Assembly: GCA_001312325.1 (NCBI GenBank)
Contig: BBDJ01000016.1
Location: forward strand, 44,855 to 108,854
Direction: 5' to 3'
From: Lysinibacillus pakistanensis
GTDB lineage: Bacteria > Bacillota > Bacilli > Bacillales_A > Planococcaceae
Length of the DNA: 64,000 nt
Made by a program: the position numbers and the translations under genes. Position 1 is the stretch's first letter; every line of letters starts with the position of its first letter. The notes beneath the pieces were generated by a model that was not told the origin of the DNA, did not search any database, and saw nothing but the letters and a program-made list of their open reading frames with translations. Positions 49,673 to 59,292 of this stretch are shown here, in pieces.

Positions 49673-49880
49673 ATGAAGCTTTTAGATAATAATTTTTTTT
49701 ATTTTTATTTTGGCTTTTGTAATTGCTATTGCGTTTGTCAACCAGCCTGTGGTTATTGATTTTAAAGGTATAATTTATTTTTCCACTTATATGGTTATTT
49801 TAATCTTAGCTGGATTCGTTACAATTAAGTTTTTATTTAAAATCTATGATATCGCTATTTTAAAATTAAGTAAGAACTGA
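49673..49880 (+). CDS. Small two-helix membrane protein
   Basis: About 68 residues from ATG 49673 behind AGGGGATAA; the T-run near 49696 breaks the frame. FILAFVIAIAFVNQPVVIDF and FSTYMVILILAGFVTIKFLF are membrane helices; the end IYDIAILKLSKN is basic. Possibly the last gene of the 48.7-49.6 kb group. Confidence 0.5.
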
Positions 49881-50104
49881 AGTTTATTCTTTGCTGTCAA
49901 AATCAACTTGTAATGAAGTGATTCTAAAAAGATAGACTCTGTTTCACTAGGCAGTTGGTTTAGTTCAAGTATAGTGTGCTGAACCCTAAAAGATCTATCT
50001 CTTTTATGGGGAATATAGCAATTAAAAAGAATAATTTAAAGGAGTCCGCCATAAGAAAGACTAAATGACGTCTTAGGATTTAGTTAGTAGGAAGAAAAAA
50101 ACGT

Positions 50105-50299
50105 CTATTTTAACATTGGAACAGCTCGATGAACAATATTATCTTCGAACTGTTCCTGAAATTCCAACGTTGTTCCAAATACAGTTACACCATTAGAAGC
50201 TGCTAAAATAATCAATAACCCTTCACTATTTCGTTTGTTGGCTCCGGTTAAATGATTTGATTCGAGTATTATTGGTGTCGGTTCTTGGGGCTGACGCAA
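50105..50299 (-). CDS. Unrecognised short frame
   Basis: 64 codons opening with TTG 50299 and no clear ribosome site. LLIILAASNGVTVFGTTLEF and EDNIVHRAVPMLK look protein-like, so it may be the tail of a lost gene. The surrounding 49881-50440 shows nothing else. Confidence 0.3.
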   Translation of the reverse strand: MRQPQEPTPIILESNHLTGANKRNSEGLLIILAASNGVTVFGTTLEFQEQFEDNIVHRAVPMLK

Positions 50300-50449
50300 A
50301 GTGCGAATACAACAAAAACATTAGATGGAGATAGGAAACTGGTGATTTATGTAAGTGGGACTTAAGCAATTCTATCATATTTGTATATGACGATTTTGAA
50401 ATGTTGAAATATACACATTACTGATAAGGTCTAGTTTTGTTCTTGGCTT

Positions 50450-50872
50450 TTATATAAATAATGTAAATTTCTTTTGCACACTATTTACGTATTCTTCAAT
50501 TTTCCTCTCATTAACTCCTAGTTCGGCGAGGATCTTTTTTAGCCCCTGGGGACCTTCACCTTGATAACCAGAAGAGAATCCACCTTTTACAACTATTCGA
50601 CCATCTACTCCATTAAAGGCTGTTTCATAACCATATATTTCATTTATATATCTATGATCAATAGATTTAATTTTCCCGATTAATTCAATTGTTTTTCTAA
50701 CAGCAGTTATCGCTTCTTTTGTATGGACATCTTCAATCGTGATATTCATAGTATTATTCCTTTCAGACAAATCTTGTTTAATCTTGTTAAAGGCATTTTC
50801 ATAAGCATTTCTAATCTCTTCGATGTTATACTTTTGATTGAATAATGCAGTGCTTTTTTCTAAAGTAACCAA
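50450..50872 (-). CDS. Hypothetical protein
   Basis: 140 residues from a GTG/ATG start at 50872 (MVTLEKSTALFNQKYNIEEI). Helical N-terminal half, then YETAFNGVDGRIVVKGGFSS and GEGPQGLKKILAELGVNE, which is clearly conserved-looking, and a final helix EEYVNSVQKK. Cytosolic. Family not recognised; an immunity or regulatory role for the adjacent accessory DNA is possible. Confidence 0.6.
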   Translation of the reverse strand: MVTLEKSTALFNQKYNIEEIRNAYENAFNKIKQDLSERNNTMNITIEDVHTKEAITAVRKTIELIGKIKSIDHRYINEIYGYETAFNGVDGRIVVKGGFSSGYQGEGPQGLKKILAELGVNERKIEEYVNSVQKKFTLFI

Positions 50873-51227
50873 CGACTATCTACCTCTTCTTAAGATAAAA
50901 TTTCCTTTTCATGGATATAAATGTATCACATTATTTTATAATAAAAAATAGACAATTAGCTTATATTTTCAATTCGCAATAAAGACTATATTCTTATTTT
51001 ATTCTAATACAAAGGATGCAGAAGAGTGTATTTACATTGATTAAAAGCGATAAGAAAACAATTTTTTTTAGAAAGGCATTTATGAAGTACTGTAATAATT
51101 GTAAAAATTATTTTGATAGCATAGTCAAATAACTTTAGTGCTATAGTATTTTTTGTTGCGCATTTTATTCATGTTGAGGTTCATTTTTTAAGTAGATGGA
51201 AATAAGATACTAGGAAGGAAATGCTAT

Positions 51228-51362
51228 TATAATTATTTTAAAAACAGAACGATTGTACCTAGATAGAAAAGAGGACATAAACCCAATTTATTCTATTTTT
51301 CCTGGAGCCATAACAATGGACTATTCCAGCACAATTTTGGTTTCGTGAAAAAAAGAAATCCT
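51228..51362 (+). pseudogene. GNAT N-terminal remnant
   Basis: IILKTERLYLDRKEDINPIY, then ITMDYS and a frameshifted PAQFWFREKKKS, match the first strand and helix of RimJ-type acetyltransferases (T-E-R-L-x-L). The acetyl-CoA motif is absent and the next gene starts 45 bases later. The rest of 50880-51400 is A/T-rich without a gene. Confidence 0.5.
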
Positions 51363-51405
51363 TTAGATTCAGTAAAAATCATTATTTATGCAGGGGTGGT
51401 TAAGA

Positions 51406-51822
51406 ATGAAAAAATTTAGAGGTATGATTTTAGTAGGGCTTTTAGGAATAATCCTTTCAGCATGTTCTGATAAAGAAGACCAACTAACAAGAATAGATGT
51501 TCAAAAAGTAAATGAAGAAGGAAACTATGAAGACATTCAGATAATAGCTGATAAAGAAAAGATAAATTTTGTAGAAAAATCTTTAGATAATGTGAGGTGG
51601 GAACCGCAAACAGAAGTAAATATGGTAAAAAAAGAAGATGCTTTAGTTACTGCCTTTTATACGTATGATGAAAATATGCCTGAACGCCTTAATGAATATA
51701 AAATTTGGTTTGAAGAAAATGATACCGTAACAATTATTAGTAATAAAGAAGATGAAGGCTATGGAAGGTTAGATAAAGAAAATGCTCAAAATCTTCAAAA
51801 CATCTTATTCAATTATCCTTAA
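51406..51822 (+). CDS. Small lipoprotein
   Basis: 138 residues from ATG 51406 behind CAGGGGTGG. Signal with lipobox (GLLGIILSACSDKE). Mature domain QLTRIDVQKVNEEGNYEDIQ, then VRWEPQTEVNMVKKEDALVT and YKIWFEENDTVTIISNKEDE, similar in style to YhfM-like or DUF lipoproteins of Bacillus. Uninterrupted, followed by a bidirectional terminator. Confidence 0.75.
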   Translation: MKKFRGMILVGLLGIILSACSDKEDQLTRIDVQKVNEEGNYEDIQIIADKEKINFVEKSLDNVRWEPQTEVNMVKKEDALVTAFYTYDENMPERLNEYKIWFEENDTVTIISNKEDEGYGRLDKENAQNLQNILFNYP

Positions 51823-51827
51823 ATACT

Positions 51828-51866
51828 ATGACCTCCTATAAATTTTGGACAGGAGGTCATTGTTTT
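51828..51866. terminator. Bidirectional terminator
   Basis: ATGACCTCCT / AGGAGGTCAT hairpin followed by TGTTTT, between converging lipoprotein and S66 peptidase genes. Confidence 0.8.
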
Positions 51867-51873
51867 CCTTTGA

Positions 51874-52842
51874 TTAAAAAGTATTTAGTTTTAATTTAAA
51901 ATCTTGTGTATCGATACTGATAGTGCCCCCGATAGGTAATGTCATAATAGGCTGTGTATGACCGAAATCCAAATCATAGATTACAGGAATATTTTGTAAT
52001 TGCGGATGTTTATCTAAAATGTAATGAAGTTGTTCTTCTGTCATGTTGGACACTTTTTGAAAACGTCCAATTAATAAACCTTTTATACCTTCGCTAACTT
52101 GCAATAAAGAGGTTAAATCTCTTGCGAACAACTCAGGTATTATTAATTCATCATCTTCCACATATAAAATGCAATCTTTTAAATGAGGTATGTACTCTGT
52201 TCCATGCAATAAATTAAGTGTACATAGATTTCCGCCAAATAGCGTTCCTGTAGTACTTCCTTTTGAATAAATTTTCCATTTTGTTTCTTCGTAAACACGT
52301 TTTTCTTGGTCTAAAAACCATAAATCATCGCTCCATTTTGCTGATGGCTGTAATAAGTATGACTCTTCGTTCATCAAACAATTTTTAAAGAAGGTCGTTT
52401 GATAATCTTGTAGCCCTGTCATTTGAAAACTTGAAAAGTGTGGGCCTGAATATGTGATAAAATTACATTTCGCTGTAATGGCATTTGCAAGTGCCGTAAT
52501 ATCACTAAAACCGCATAGTATTTTTGGATTTGCTTTTAGTAATTCATAATCTATATAAGGAAGTAATTCATTACTATTAAAACCACCAATTACCGTCAAA
52601 ATTCCCTTTACATTTTTATCTGAAAAAGCATCATGCAGATCCTCAATGCGTTGTTCAATTGAGGAAGAACTTTGTAGATCACAGACTTCAACATGCTTTC
52701 CAAAGGTCACTTTTAATCCTAATTGTTCAAGACGCTTCTTTGCTAACTGGATACCATCCTCAGATAATATTTTTATACTGCGGCTAGGTGCAATAACTCG
52801 AATTTCATCACCTTGTTTTAATTTCATTGGTATTCTCATCAT
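51874..52842 (-). CDS. S66 family peptidase (LD-carboxypeptidase/MccF type)
   Basis: 322 residues starting ATG 52842 (or 52839 downstream). Catalytic Ser in KILCGFSDITALANAI, Glu in LYVEDDELIIPEL and His in YDLDFGHTQPIMTLP form the Ser-Glu-His triad of S66. LFGGNLCTLNLLHGT is the family signature. Members cut the L,D bond in murein tetrapeptides or the acyl bond of microcin C (MccF). No signal peptide, so cytosolic recycling or self-protection fits. The start overlaps the HAD gene stop by four bases. Confidence 0.87.
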   Translation of the reverse strand: MMRIPMKLKQGDEIRVIAPSRSIKILSEDGIQLAKKRLEQLGLKVTFGKHVEVCDLQSSSSIEQRIEDLHDAFSDKNVKGILTVIGGFNSNELLPYIDYELLKANPKILCGFSDITALANAITAKCNFITYSGPHFSSFQMTGLQDYQTTFFKNCLMNEESYLLQPSAKWSDDLWFLDQEKRVYEETKWKIYSKGSTTGTLFGGNLCTLNLLHGTEYIPHLKDCILYVEDDELIIPELFARDLTSLLQVSEGIKGLLIGRFQKVSNMTEEQLHYILDKHPQLQNIPVIYDLDFGHTQPIMTLPIGGTISIDTQDFKLKLNTF

Positions 52843-53573
52843 TTTATTCCTCCAAAATTTTTAATGATTTTCCTAATTGTAGCAGGAATTTCTGCTCTAT
52901 TAATCGTTTCAGTAGCATAGCGGTGGACATCATGATTTCCAATGCAAACACTATGAATGGCATGTTCAAATAAACATTGATCATTACTGTCATTTCCAAA
53001 CGCAATAAATTCATCAATCTTTAATTTATGAAGCCCCTTCACTTTATTCACACCAAGTGGACTAATATCAATTGCATGTTCATTTTTATATGCTACAACT
53101 GATACAGGTAATTTTAATACCTCCTGTAGCACCTCTTCTGATGGGTGAAACAGGATCAGCTTACATATTTGTTGCAATTCAGCAATATCGCGATTCTTAG
53201 CTCTTGTTTTATCAATATGTATGTAAACTGGGTGGTTGGTATCTCCTGTAAACGCATAATCCCAATCACTATCAGCTAAATAAGTTAATTGATTTGAGCG
53301 AATACAAGCGAAAAGCTGTTGTAAAATATCACTTTTGAAATATTCTACTTGAATTTTCCCACATTCAAACGTGAAAGCTCCGTTTCCGCCAACCATGGGC
53401 AATTGTCGAAACTGCTCAGGTAAGACTGGTAGTAGATCACGAATAGGTCTGGCAGAAGCAAAGACAATTTCATGCTTAGCTTTTAATAATTCATCGAAAA
53501 CTTCACAAATAGACACATCAATTGTTTTTCCATCGAAACAAATAGTTCCATCAATATCAAATACAAATTTCAT
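52839..53573 (-). CDS. HAD superfamily hydrolase (Cof type)
   Basis: 244 residues from ATG 53573. Motif I FVFDIDGTI with nucleophile Asp and acid Asp; motif II FASARPIRD; motif III/IV at KVKGLHKLKIDEFIAFGNDSNDQCLFEHA. The alpha/beta cap lies between residues 85 and 175. Dephosphorylates small metabolites, often sugar phosphates or FMN. ATGA overlap with the downstream peptidase gene shows co-translation. Confidence 0.88.
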   Translation of the reverse strand: MKFVFDIDGTICFDGKTIDVSICEVFDELLKAKHEIVFASARPIRDLLPVLPEQFRQLPMVGGNGAFTFECGKIQVEYFKSDILQQLFACIRSNQLTYLADSDWDYAFTGDTNHPVYIHIDKTRAKNRDIAELQQICKLILFHPSEEVLQEVLKLPVSVVAYKNEHAIDISPLGVNKVKGLHKLKIDEFIAFGNDSNDQCLFEHAIHSVCIGNHDVHRYATETINRAEIPATIRKIIKNFGGIK

Positions 53574-53644
53574 ATCATCAGCTCCTGGTTCGAGTATAAT
53601 GTATAGTAAGAATATTTAGAAGGACAGATGTCCCGGAGGTAACA

Positions 53645-54308
53645 ATGCAGTTCGAAACATTTACTCAAATTTATGGTTATACCTTTCAAAGGGAGTTCAA
53701 AAAGAATGTAGAAATCCGTAGGTATGACTCAAATGACTATATTTTAAAAGTGGGAGAAGCCATCACTGGTCTCTATTTTTTTATTAAAAGGGAAATATTA
53801 TGTTTCTAGCCCTGAAATCACAGGGAAGGAATTGTTATTAAGATACTGCCAAAAACCTGCCATTATGGGGGATGTTGAAATCTTTCAAAACTGCTTGGTT
53901 CAGTCAAATTGTATAGCTGCTGAGACATGTCTTTTGCTATTTGTACCATATGCTCTCTATGAACAACATTTAAAACATGACAGTGCATTTACACAATTGC
54001 TTTTACAAGAGCTGGCTTATAAACTTCGGACATGCACGATATCCTCTAGAGTGAACGCTCTTTCCTCTGTTTCTACACGTTTAGCTGCGTATTTATGTAC
54101 AATTGAATCGACTTCACTTTTTAAGGAATATATTATGACAAACACACTGGATGAGGTGGCTTCACTTATAGGTACAACAAAAAGACATTTAAATCGGGTA
54201 TTAAAGCAGTGGTCAGATGAAGGAATTATTCAGCGGAAAGAAGAAATGATTCAAATTATCAACTGGAGTAAAATTGAGGAGATTTCAGAAAATGTACGAT
54301 TTGAATAA
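53645..54308 (+). CDS. Crp/Fnr family regulator (YeiL-like), frameshifted
   Basis: About 220 residues from ATG 53645 behind GGAGGTAAC. The N-terminal cyclic-nucleotide-binding fold (YDSNDYILKVGEAITGLYFF) breaks at the T-run near 53783 and resumes GKYYVSSPEITGKELLLRYC. The C-terminal winged helix is TLDEVASLIGTTKRHLNRVL, then KQWSDEGIIQRKEEMIQI. No Fe-S cysteine cluster pattern at the N-terminus. Divergent from the HAD-S66 operon, which it may regulate. Confidence 0.82.
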
Positions 54309-54367
54309 GTTGTAGAATTATATTTACAGAAAATGTTCACTAACAAAGAAGACCATTGTTTAAGCCC

Positions 54368-54411
54368 TGCACCCAAAAAGTTTGATTTTTGACTCTAACT
54401 TTTTGGGTGCA
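54368..54411 (+). terminator. Terminator-like hairpin
   Basis: TGCACCCAAAAAGTT / AACTTTTTGGGTGCA, 15-base arms. The T-tail is weak, so it may serve either converging gene. Confidence 0.6.
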
Positions 54412-54535
54412 GCAGCTTATTATGAGAAACAAGGGCTTTTTATTTTTGACATGAAATTTGGTTTGATTACAAATATCGAATTAACCGTTATTCTAATAAA
54501 TACTCTTTAATAGAAGCACAACTTTTATGACTATA

Positions 54536-55732
54536 TCAATTGACTTTTTGATAAGGTACTTCAACTCCTTCATCGATAAATAATTGATTCTCAACATCTA
54601 CATAACTCATGGTATTGCGTACCCAATAATACGATTCATCTATTTTATAAAGTGGCACAGACAACTGATGTTCAAATGAAATCATAAATTGCCTATCCTT
54701 TGTGATTGTAAATTTTGTGTTAAGTTCATCTGCTAATTCATATTGACCTGTAATATCATCCTCATTAGAGAGCGCTAAAATTTCTATATGTTTTGGTGCG
54801 TCTACAGAATATTGTATTCCCATTATGTAATTCATAATTTCTTGTTCATATTGGGGAAACACTTCTTGATTCGTTGCTAAAACAACAATATCCTTAGTGG
54901 ATGTATGAATAAAAGCTTGCGCTGAACAACCGAACCATCCACCTGTATGACCAACCCAGTCATCTTGAATGATAAAACCATAACTATAATGCTCAGCGAC
55001 TTCTGTTGATGTTAACATGGATTTCATACTCTCTTTGCTAATGTACCGACCTTGCAAAAATGCTTTTAAAAACATTGCTACCTCTGCCACCGTTGCATAA
55101 ATACCACCGTCACCATATACATTATTATATTTTTCACTTTTGTTTAAATATGGGTCATTATTTGCCTTTTTATATCGTTGCTCCTCATAATCATACATAT
55201 GACCTTGTGCTTCGTATTGTCTTTTAGGCTGTGTTGTTGTACTAGTCAGATTTAATGGTCTTGCAATATATTGTTGTAAACATATTTCATACGATGAGCC
55301 GCTGACTTTTTCAATAATTTTAGCAAGTAAAACATAATTCGTATTGCTATAAGACCAATGCTCATTCTGTGTATGTTGTGGTAGTGCCATTTCAACAAAT
55401 GTTTCAACACTGATTATAAAATCTTCTGTAATATATTCTGGAATACCACTTGTGTGTGTAAGTAAGTTTGCAACTGTTACATTTGCAAAATGAGGTACGT
55501 TAAACCATTTTGAAATTTTATCTTCTAATTGTAGCTGTCCTTTCTCAATTAGCTGAAATGTCATTACTGCTGTATACATTTTACTTAATGATGCTAGATT
55601 AAATTGTGAATTTCTGGAAATAGGATGTTGCTCTGAGATATCTTGATAACCAAGATAATACTGCTGGATTTGTCCATGTTTCTCATAATAAACTGCACCA
55701 TTAAACGAGATGTTTTTAAGTAAATCTTCCAC
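54536..55732 (-). CDS. Beta-lactamase-fold serine hydrolase (class C-like)
   Basis: 398 residues from ATG 55732 (MEDLLKNISFNGAVYYEKHG). SxxK nucleophile motif FNLASLSKMYTAVMTF; YxN motif HWSYSNTNYVLLAKII; a third motif HTGGWFG. An extra C-terminal lipocalin-like domain follows residue 300. No signal peptide is seen. Such proteins are esterases or peptidases rather than resistance beta-lactamases. Preceded by a MarR operator dyad and divergent in no gene: the MarR gene lies upstream on the same strand, so both are likely in one regulon. Confidence 0.88.
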   Translation of the reverse strand: MEDLLKNISFNGAVYYEKHGQIQQYYLGYQDISEQHPISRNSQFNLASLSKMYTAVMTFQLIEKGQLQLEDKISKWFNVPHFANVTVANLLTHTSGIPEYITEDFIISVETFVEMALPQHTQNEHWSYSNTNYVLLAKIIEKVSGSSYEICLQQYIARPLNLTSTTTQPKRQYEAQGHMYDYEEQRYKKANNDPYLNKSEKYNNVYGDGGIYATVAEVAMFLKAFLQGRYISKESMKSMLTSTEVAEHYSYGFIIQDDWVGHTGGWFGCSAQAFIHTSTKDIVVLATNQEVFPQYEQEIMNYIMGIQYSVDAPKHIEILALSNEDDITGQYELADELNTKFTITKDRQFMISFEHQLSVPLYKIDESYYWVRNTMSYVDVENQLFIDEGVEVPYQKVN

Positions 55733-55752
55733 TTATTAACCTCCTAAATAAA

Positions 55753-55776
55753 TTAGATATCTAACATATTAGATAT
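55753..55776. promoter_or_regulatory. MarR operator, site 1
   Basis: TTAGATATCTAA (55753-55764) overlaps the 20-bp dyad ATATCTAACATATTAGATAT. It lies about 20-45 bases before the hydrolase start. Confidence 0.65.
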
Positions 55777-55785
55777 GAAGAAATT

Positions 55786-56229
55786 TTATAATTCCTTCAT
55801 CGCTATTCCCCTTAATTTTCCAACAATGCGTTCTAATTCGTCTAACTCTTTTGATGAAATTTTGCTGTAAATTTTATCTGCGATCTGCTGTTCAACATAA
55901 TCTTGCTTCGAAAAATACTCTAATCCATTTTCAGCTAACGTTATAAATACTTCACGGCGATTTTGTAGATTAATTTCTCGTTTGATATATTTACTCTTTT
56001 CCAACTTCGCTATTAATTGGCTAACTGCGCTAGAGCTAATATTCATTTCAATCGCAATTTCACCCACCGTAATACGTTTTGCTAAATATACAATATCTAA
56101 TACAACGGCTTGTTGTGTTGTAATGCCGCTATTTAGATATTGCTTATAATGTTTATATATCAAACGGTTTATCATATATTCTGCTTCATTAATACGCTTA
56201 ACCTGTTCATACAAGGACAAAAAAATCAC
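55786..56229 (-). CDS. MarR family transcriptional regulator
   Basis: About 142-147 residues. GTG 56229 or, with better spacing to AGGTGA, TTG 56211. Winged helix: ITVGEIAIEMNISSSAVSQL then IAKLEKSKYIKREINLQNRR with the beta-wing Asn-Arg-Arg. C-terminal dimer helices SSKELDELERIVGKLRGIAM. Identical dyads lie upstream of this gene and of the hydrolase gene, pointing to control of both. Confidence 0.88.
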   Translation of the reverse strand: MIFLSLYEQVKRINEAEYMINRLIYKHYKQYLNSGITTQQAVVLDIVYLAKRITVGEIAIEMNISSSAVSQLIAKLEKSKYIKREINLQNRREVFITLAENGLEYFSKQDYVEQQIADKIYSKISSKELDELERIVGKLRGIAMKEL

Positions 56230-56233
56230 CTAC

Positions 56234-56259
56234 TAATATGTTAGATATCTAATATATTA
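56234..56259. promoter_or_regulatory. MarR operator, site 2
   Basis: TAATATGTTAGATATCTAATATATTA, a 26-bp palindrome with one mismatch and the same TTAGATATCTAA core as site 1, just upstream of the MarR gene. Confidence 0.7.
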
Positions 56260-56560
56260 ACAAGTGATTTGTCAAACGTCAATCCTATATAAAAAAATGC
56301 CATAAAATCAGGTATGTTTACTAATTATACAAGAGGTAAAAAGTCTGTCATTCAGTGGTAATATCTTGTCACTCAAAATATGTTGTTGTGGTAAAAATCG
56401 CCGGCCGTAATCACCTGTTTTTTTGTTGAAGTAATTATGTAAGTCATTGGACACAGGCTATTTTAAGAAATTTTCTTAAAAAGTTAATTATGATAATCTT
56501 GTTGCAATGTATATGTTGCATAATGACAAATATAGTGTATAATAAAATTATAAAATAGGG
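56260..56560. other. Intergenic stretch
   Basis: About 300 A/T-rich bases between the MarR gene and the membrane-protein/XRE pair. No reading frame with a ribosome site and no hairpin terminator stands out; it must hold the promoters of both flanking transcripts. Confidence 0.4.
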
Positions 56561-56563
56561 GGG

Positions 56564-57087
56564 ATGAAAATGATCTGGAACTCGAAACATTTGGATGAGC
56601 GTGTGAAAAACCTGCAAAACAAAATCTATAAAGAAATCTATATGATTGTTATTATTGCCTGCATAATATCCATCATATATAAATTTACGACAATGGAAAT
56701 GTCCTTACAAAATGTAACAACAGAATGGCTCATAATTTTAATCACATCTATTTATTATTTTATAAGATCGGCTTTTCTTGGCATTTTTACTGATGAAGTG
56801 GAGCTACACGATAGTAAGCATAAAGTTAAATTAAGTACTAAATATATTATACTTGGTGTTGCGATGGGCATGTTTTTTGCCATTATTTTAGGTATTAACA
56901 GTGCATTTAACTACGCAGATAGTACTCAAGAAGCCATCTATTTTTTTCTTTCTTGTATTCTTTGTTTCATTGTTTATGTATGCACTATTTTTTTGCAGGA
57001 TTTTTAATGTTGATGTATGCAGCTGCTAAAAAGAAGAGTGATAAAGTCGTGCAACATATTTTAGAAGAGAAAGATAGCAAGTGGTGA
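56564..57087 (+). CDS. Four-helix membrane protein (DUF6773-like)
   Basis: About 173 residues from ATG 56564 or 56570 behind AGGGGGGATG. Four membrane helices (IYMIVIIACIISIIY, TEWLIILITSIYYFI, YIILGVAMGMFFAIILGI, YFFLSCILCFIVYVCTIFF) and a charged tail AAAKKKSDKVVQHILEEKDS after a break at the T-run near 56993. Pairs with the XRE gene that overlaps its end, an arrangement known for YozG-type regulators. Function unknown. Confidence 0.72.
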
Positions 57088-57287
57088 AAAGTGTGAAAAA
57101 CATACGTTTGAAAATGGCTCGAACAGAGCATGATCTTTCACAGGGAGAGTTGGCGGAAATAGTAGGTGTTACTCGCCAAACAATTGGTTTAATTGAATTA
57201 GGTAAATATAATCCGACTTTAAATTTATGTATTGCCATATGTAAAACATTAAATAAAACCCTAGATGAATTGTTCTGGGAAGAGTAA
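57081..57287 (+). CDS. XRE family regulator (YozG-like)
   Basis: 64-68 residues; the start is GTG 57081 or GTG 57093, overlapping the end of the membrane-protein gene. A complete helix-turn-helix: RLKMARTEHDLSQGELAEIV, then TRQTIGLIELGKYNPTLNL and final IAICKTLNKTLDELFW. Probably autoregulates the two-gene operon. Terminator follows at 57312. Confidence 0.88.
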   Translation: MVKSVKNIRLKMARTEHDLSQGELAEIVGVTRQTIGLIELGKYNPTLNLCIAICKTLNKTLDELFWEE

Positions 57288-57311
57288 GCGTTGTCGTGTA
57301 CATTATCAAAC

Positions 57312-57345
57312 AAACCAGAGACTCATAAGGAGCCCTGGTTTTTCA
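57312..57345 (+). terminator. Terminator
   Basis: AACCAG / CTGGTT hairpin with flanking purine pairing and a TTTTTC tail after the XRE gene. Confidence 0.65.
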
Positions 57346-57379
57346 TTTTTTTCTTGATAGGGTAATGGTGAATATTGGA

Positions 57380-58758
57380 TTAATCGCTTAGCATTGCTTT
57401 TAAAGTTCGTTTTTGCCAGCCTAGCTTGAAATATGCATACTGTAACACAAAATGTACGCAGAAGGTAACAGGGTAGGCTAACCAGACACCATTTAACTCG
57501 AGTGAAGTGTGATGTGATAGTATAAACGCTAATGGCACCTCAACAACCCAAATGGCAATAACTAAGAAGATGGTTGGCCATAAAACTACTCCTGTAGCTC
57601 TCATCGTAGCTGAAACTGTTTGTGTATGTCCAAAAATTAAATAGCTCCAAAATGTAATATATAAATAATCCTTAGCGATTAGCACAGTATTATGTGAATC
57701 TATAAATAAAGATAGGATAGCTCCGCAAATAAATACATGATTAAAATAATGACGCCTCCTAAAATATAGTTAATACGCACACCTAAGAGACGGATTTTTT
57801 TTGATCATTTCCGTAGAGTTTGCACCTAGAGCTTGGGCAACAAATACTGAGGTTGCAATCGCTATACTCATCGCTGGTACTTGTGCATAGCTCGCTACCT
57901 GATTAACCACACCATAGGCAGCAGTAGCATCTGAGCCATAGACATTTACAAAGCCAATAACTGCAATTTCCGCTACAGAAATTGCCACCATACTAATACT
58001 TGATGGAATCGCTAGTTTTAATAAGGAAACTAAGATGTCTTTCTTTAATTTGAAATGCTTTAAAATTGATTTGTCTAAACGCAGTAAATGCTTTGTTTTG
58101 TGCAGGTATCCTAGTAATAATAGCATCGTTACAAGATTGGATAAAACAGAAGCATAGGCAGCGCCATTTAAGCCAAACTTAGGCAGTCCTAACCAACCAA
58201 ATACTAACGGAGGAAGAAATGCGATATTTAAAACTACACTGATTACTAAAAATAAAAAGGGTGTTTTTGAATCGCCAACACCGCGCATAAAGGTTGTATA
58301 CACAAAATACCAAAACATAATTGGAAGTGTGAAAAATAATATTTGGGCATAGCTAATACTCGGCTCTAATATGTTGGCGGGTGTTTGCATAAAGCGTAAA
58401 ATCCATTCAATGAAAAACCCTCCGAAAATGGCAACAGCAATTGATAATATTGTCGTAAAGGCGAGGGTTACCCCGACAACCTCCTTCATTTTCTCATGAT
58501 TGCCAGCTCCGTAAGTTTGCCCAACCAAAATTGAGCTCCCTGAACCAATGCCAATCGCAAATGCCATTAAAAAGAAGAAAAATGGAAAAAAATGCAGAAA
58601 TTGCTGCTAGTGCATCGACACCTAAATTGCGTCCAACAATAAACATCCCAAATACCTGTCCTAATGATTGCAAGACATTCGCTAGCATAACAGGAATTAA
58701 AAAGTTGAAGAAAGATTTTTGTAGTTTTTTTATCATCTTGTAGTAGCTGTTCGTTCAT
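57380..58758 (-). CDS. MATE family efflux transporter (frameshifted)
   Basis: About 455 residues from ATG 58758 (MNEQLLQDDKK). Twelve membrane segments; MATE marks ANVLQSLGQVFGMFIVGRNLGVDALAAIS, IGIGSGSSILVGQTYGAGN and FMRGVGDSKTPF. Exports organic cations or drugs using Na+ or H+. Frame breaks at A/T runs near 58727, 58577, 57797 and 57715. Twelve bases plus separate it from the DUF6530 gene, which reads into it. Confidence 0.88.
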
Positions 58759-58783
58759 TATGTTATCTCCTTAAGTCATGACA

Positions 58784-59263
58784 TTAATAGCCCATATCCT
58801 TTAAAATACGTGATAGTGTGCGTAAACGTTCTCCAATAAGTTCACCATTATCACTCAATGCTTGTTGAAAGAGCTGAATATCCTCATTAATTTGTTCATT
58901 TTCTGTGCATACTTCCACTGTCATGGCATCACCTTGTAAGCCAACACGTTTAAGTACTGGATTGCTTTCGTCATATAAATTTTCATAGCGATAAGCATCC
59001 TTAAAATAAAGCTGGGCTTCACACACTAAAATAGCGAGGTCAAGTACACGATGAAGAGGAAGTTCCTCCGATTGGCGAGACCATTTACCACCTGTATGAC
59101 GCCACACCTTGGCAGAAATATCAACCTTCCCCCGATCGTTCCATTGAGCTAAGCCAAGTGATAGGCCCTGTGCATCAGTATGATAGGCAGTACGTCCATC
59201 AATATTGGCGTAATTTTCAGCCACAATTACTGGTTTATGTTTTAAATGCGTAGGTATTTTCAT
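58784..59263 (-). CDS. DUF6530 family protein
   Basis: 159 residues from ATG 59263 behind AAGGAG. KPVIVAENYANIDGRTAYHT, then SLGLAQWNDRGKVDISAKVW and QSEELPLHRVLDLAILVCEA match my memory of DUF6530. No motif for catalysis is obvious. Together with the MATE gene 26 bases downstream it forms an operon, perhaps controlled by the palindrome at 59293. Confidence 0.72.
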   Translation of the reverse strand: MKIPTHLKHKPVIVAENYANIDGRTAYHTDAQGLSLGLAQWNDRGKVDISAKVWRHTGGKWSRQSEELPLHRVLDLAILVCEAQLYFKDAYRYENLYDESNPVLKRVGLQGDAMTVEVCTENEQINEDIQLFQQALSDNGELIGERLRTLSRILKDMGY

Positions 59264-59292
59264 TTGTTAAAACTCCTTATTCATTTATATTT

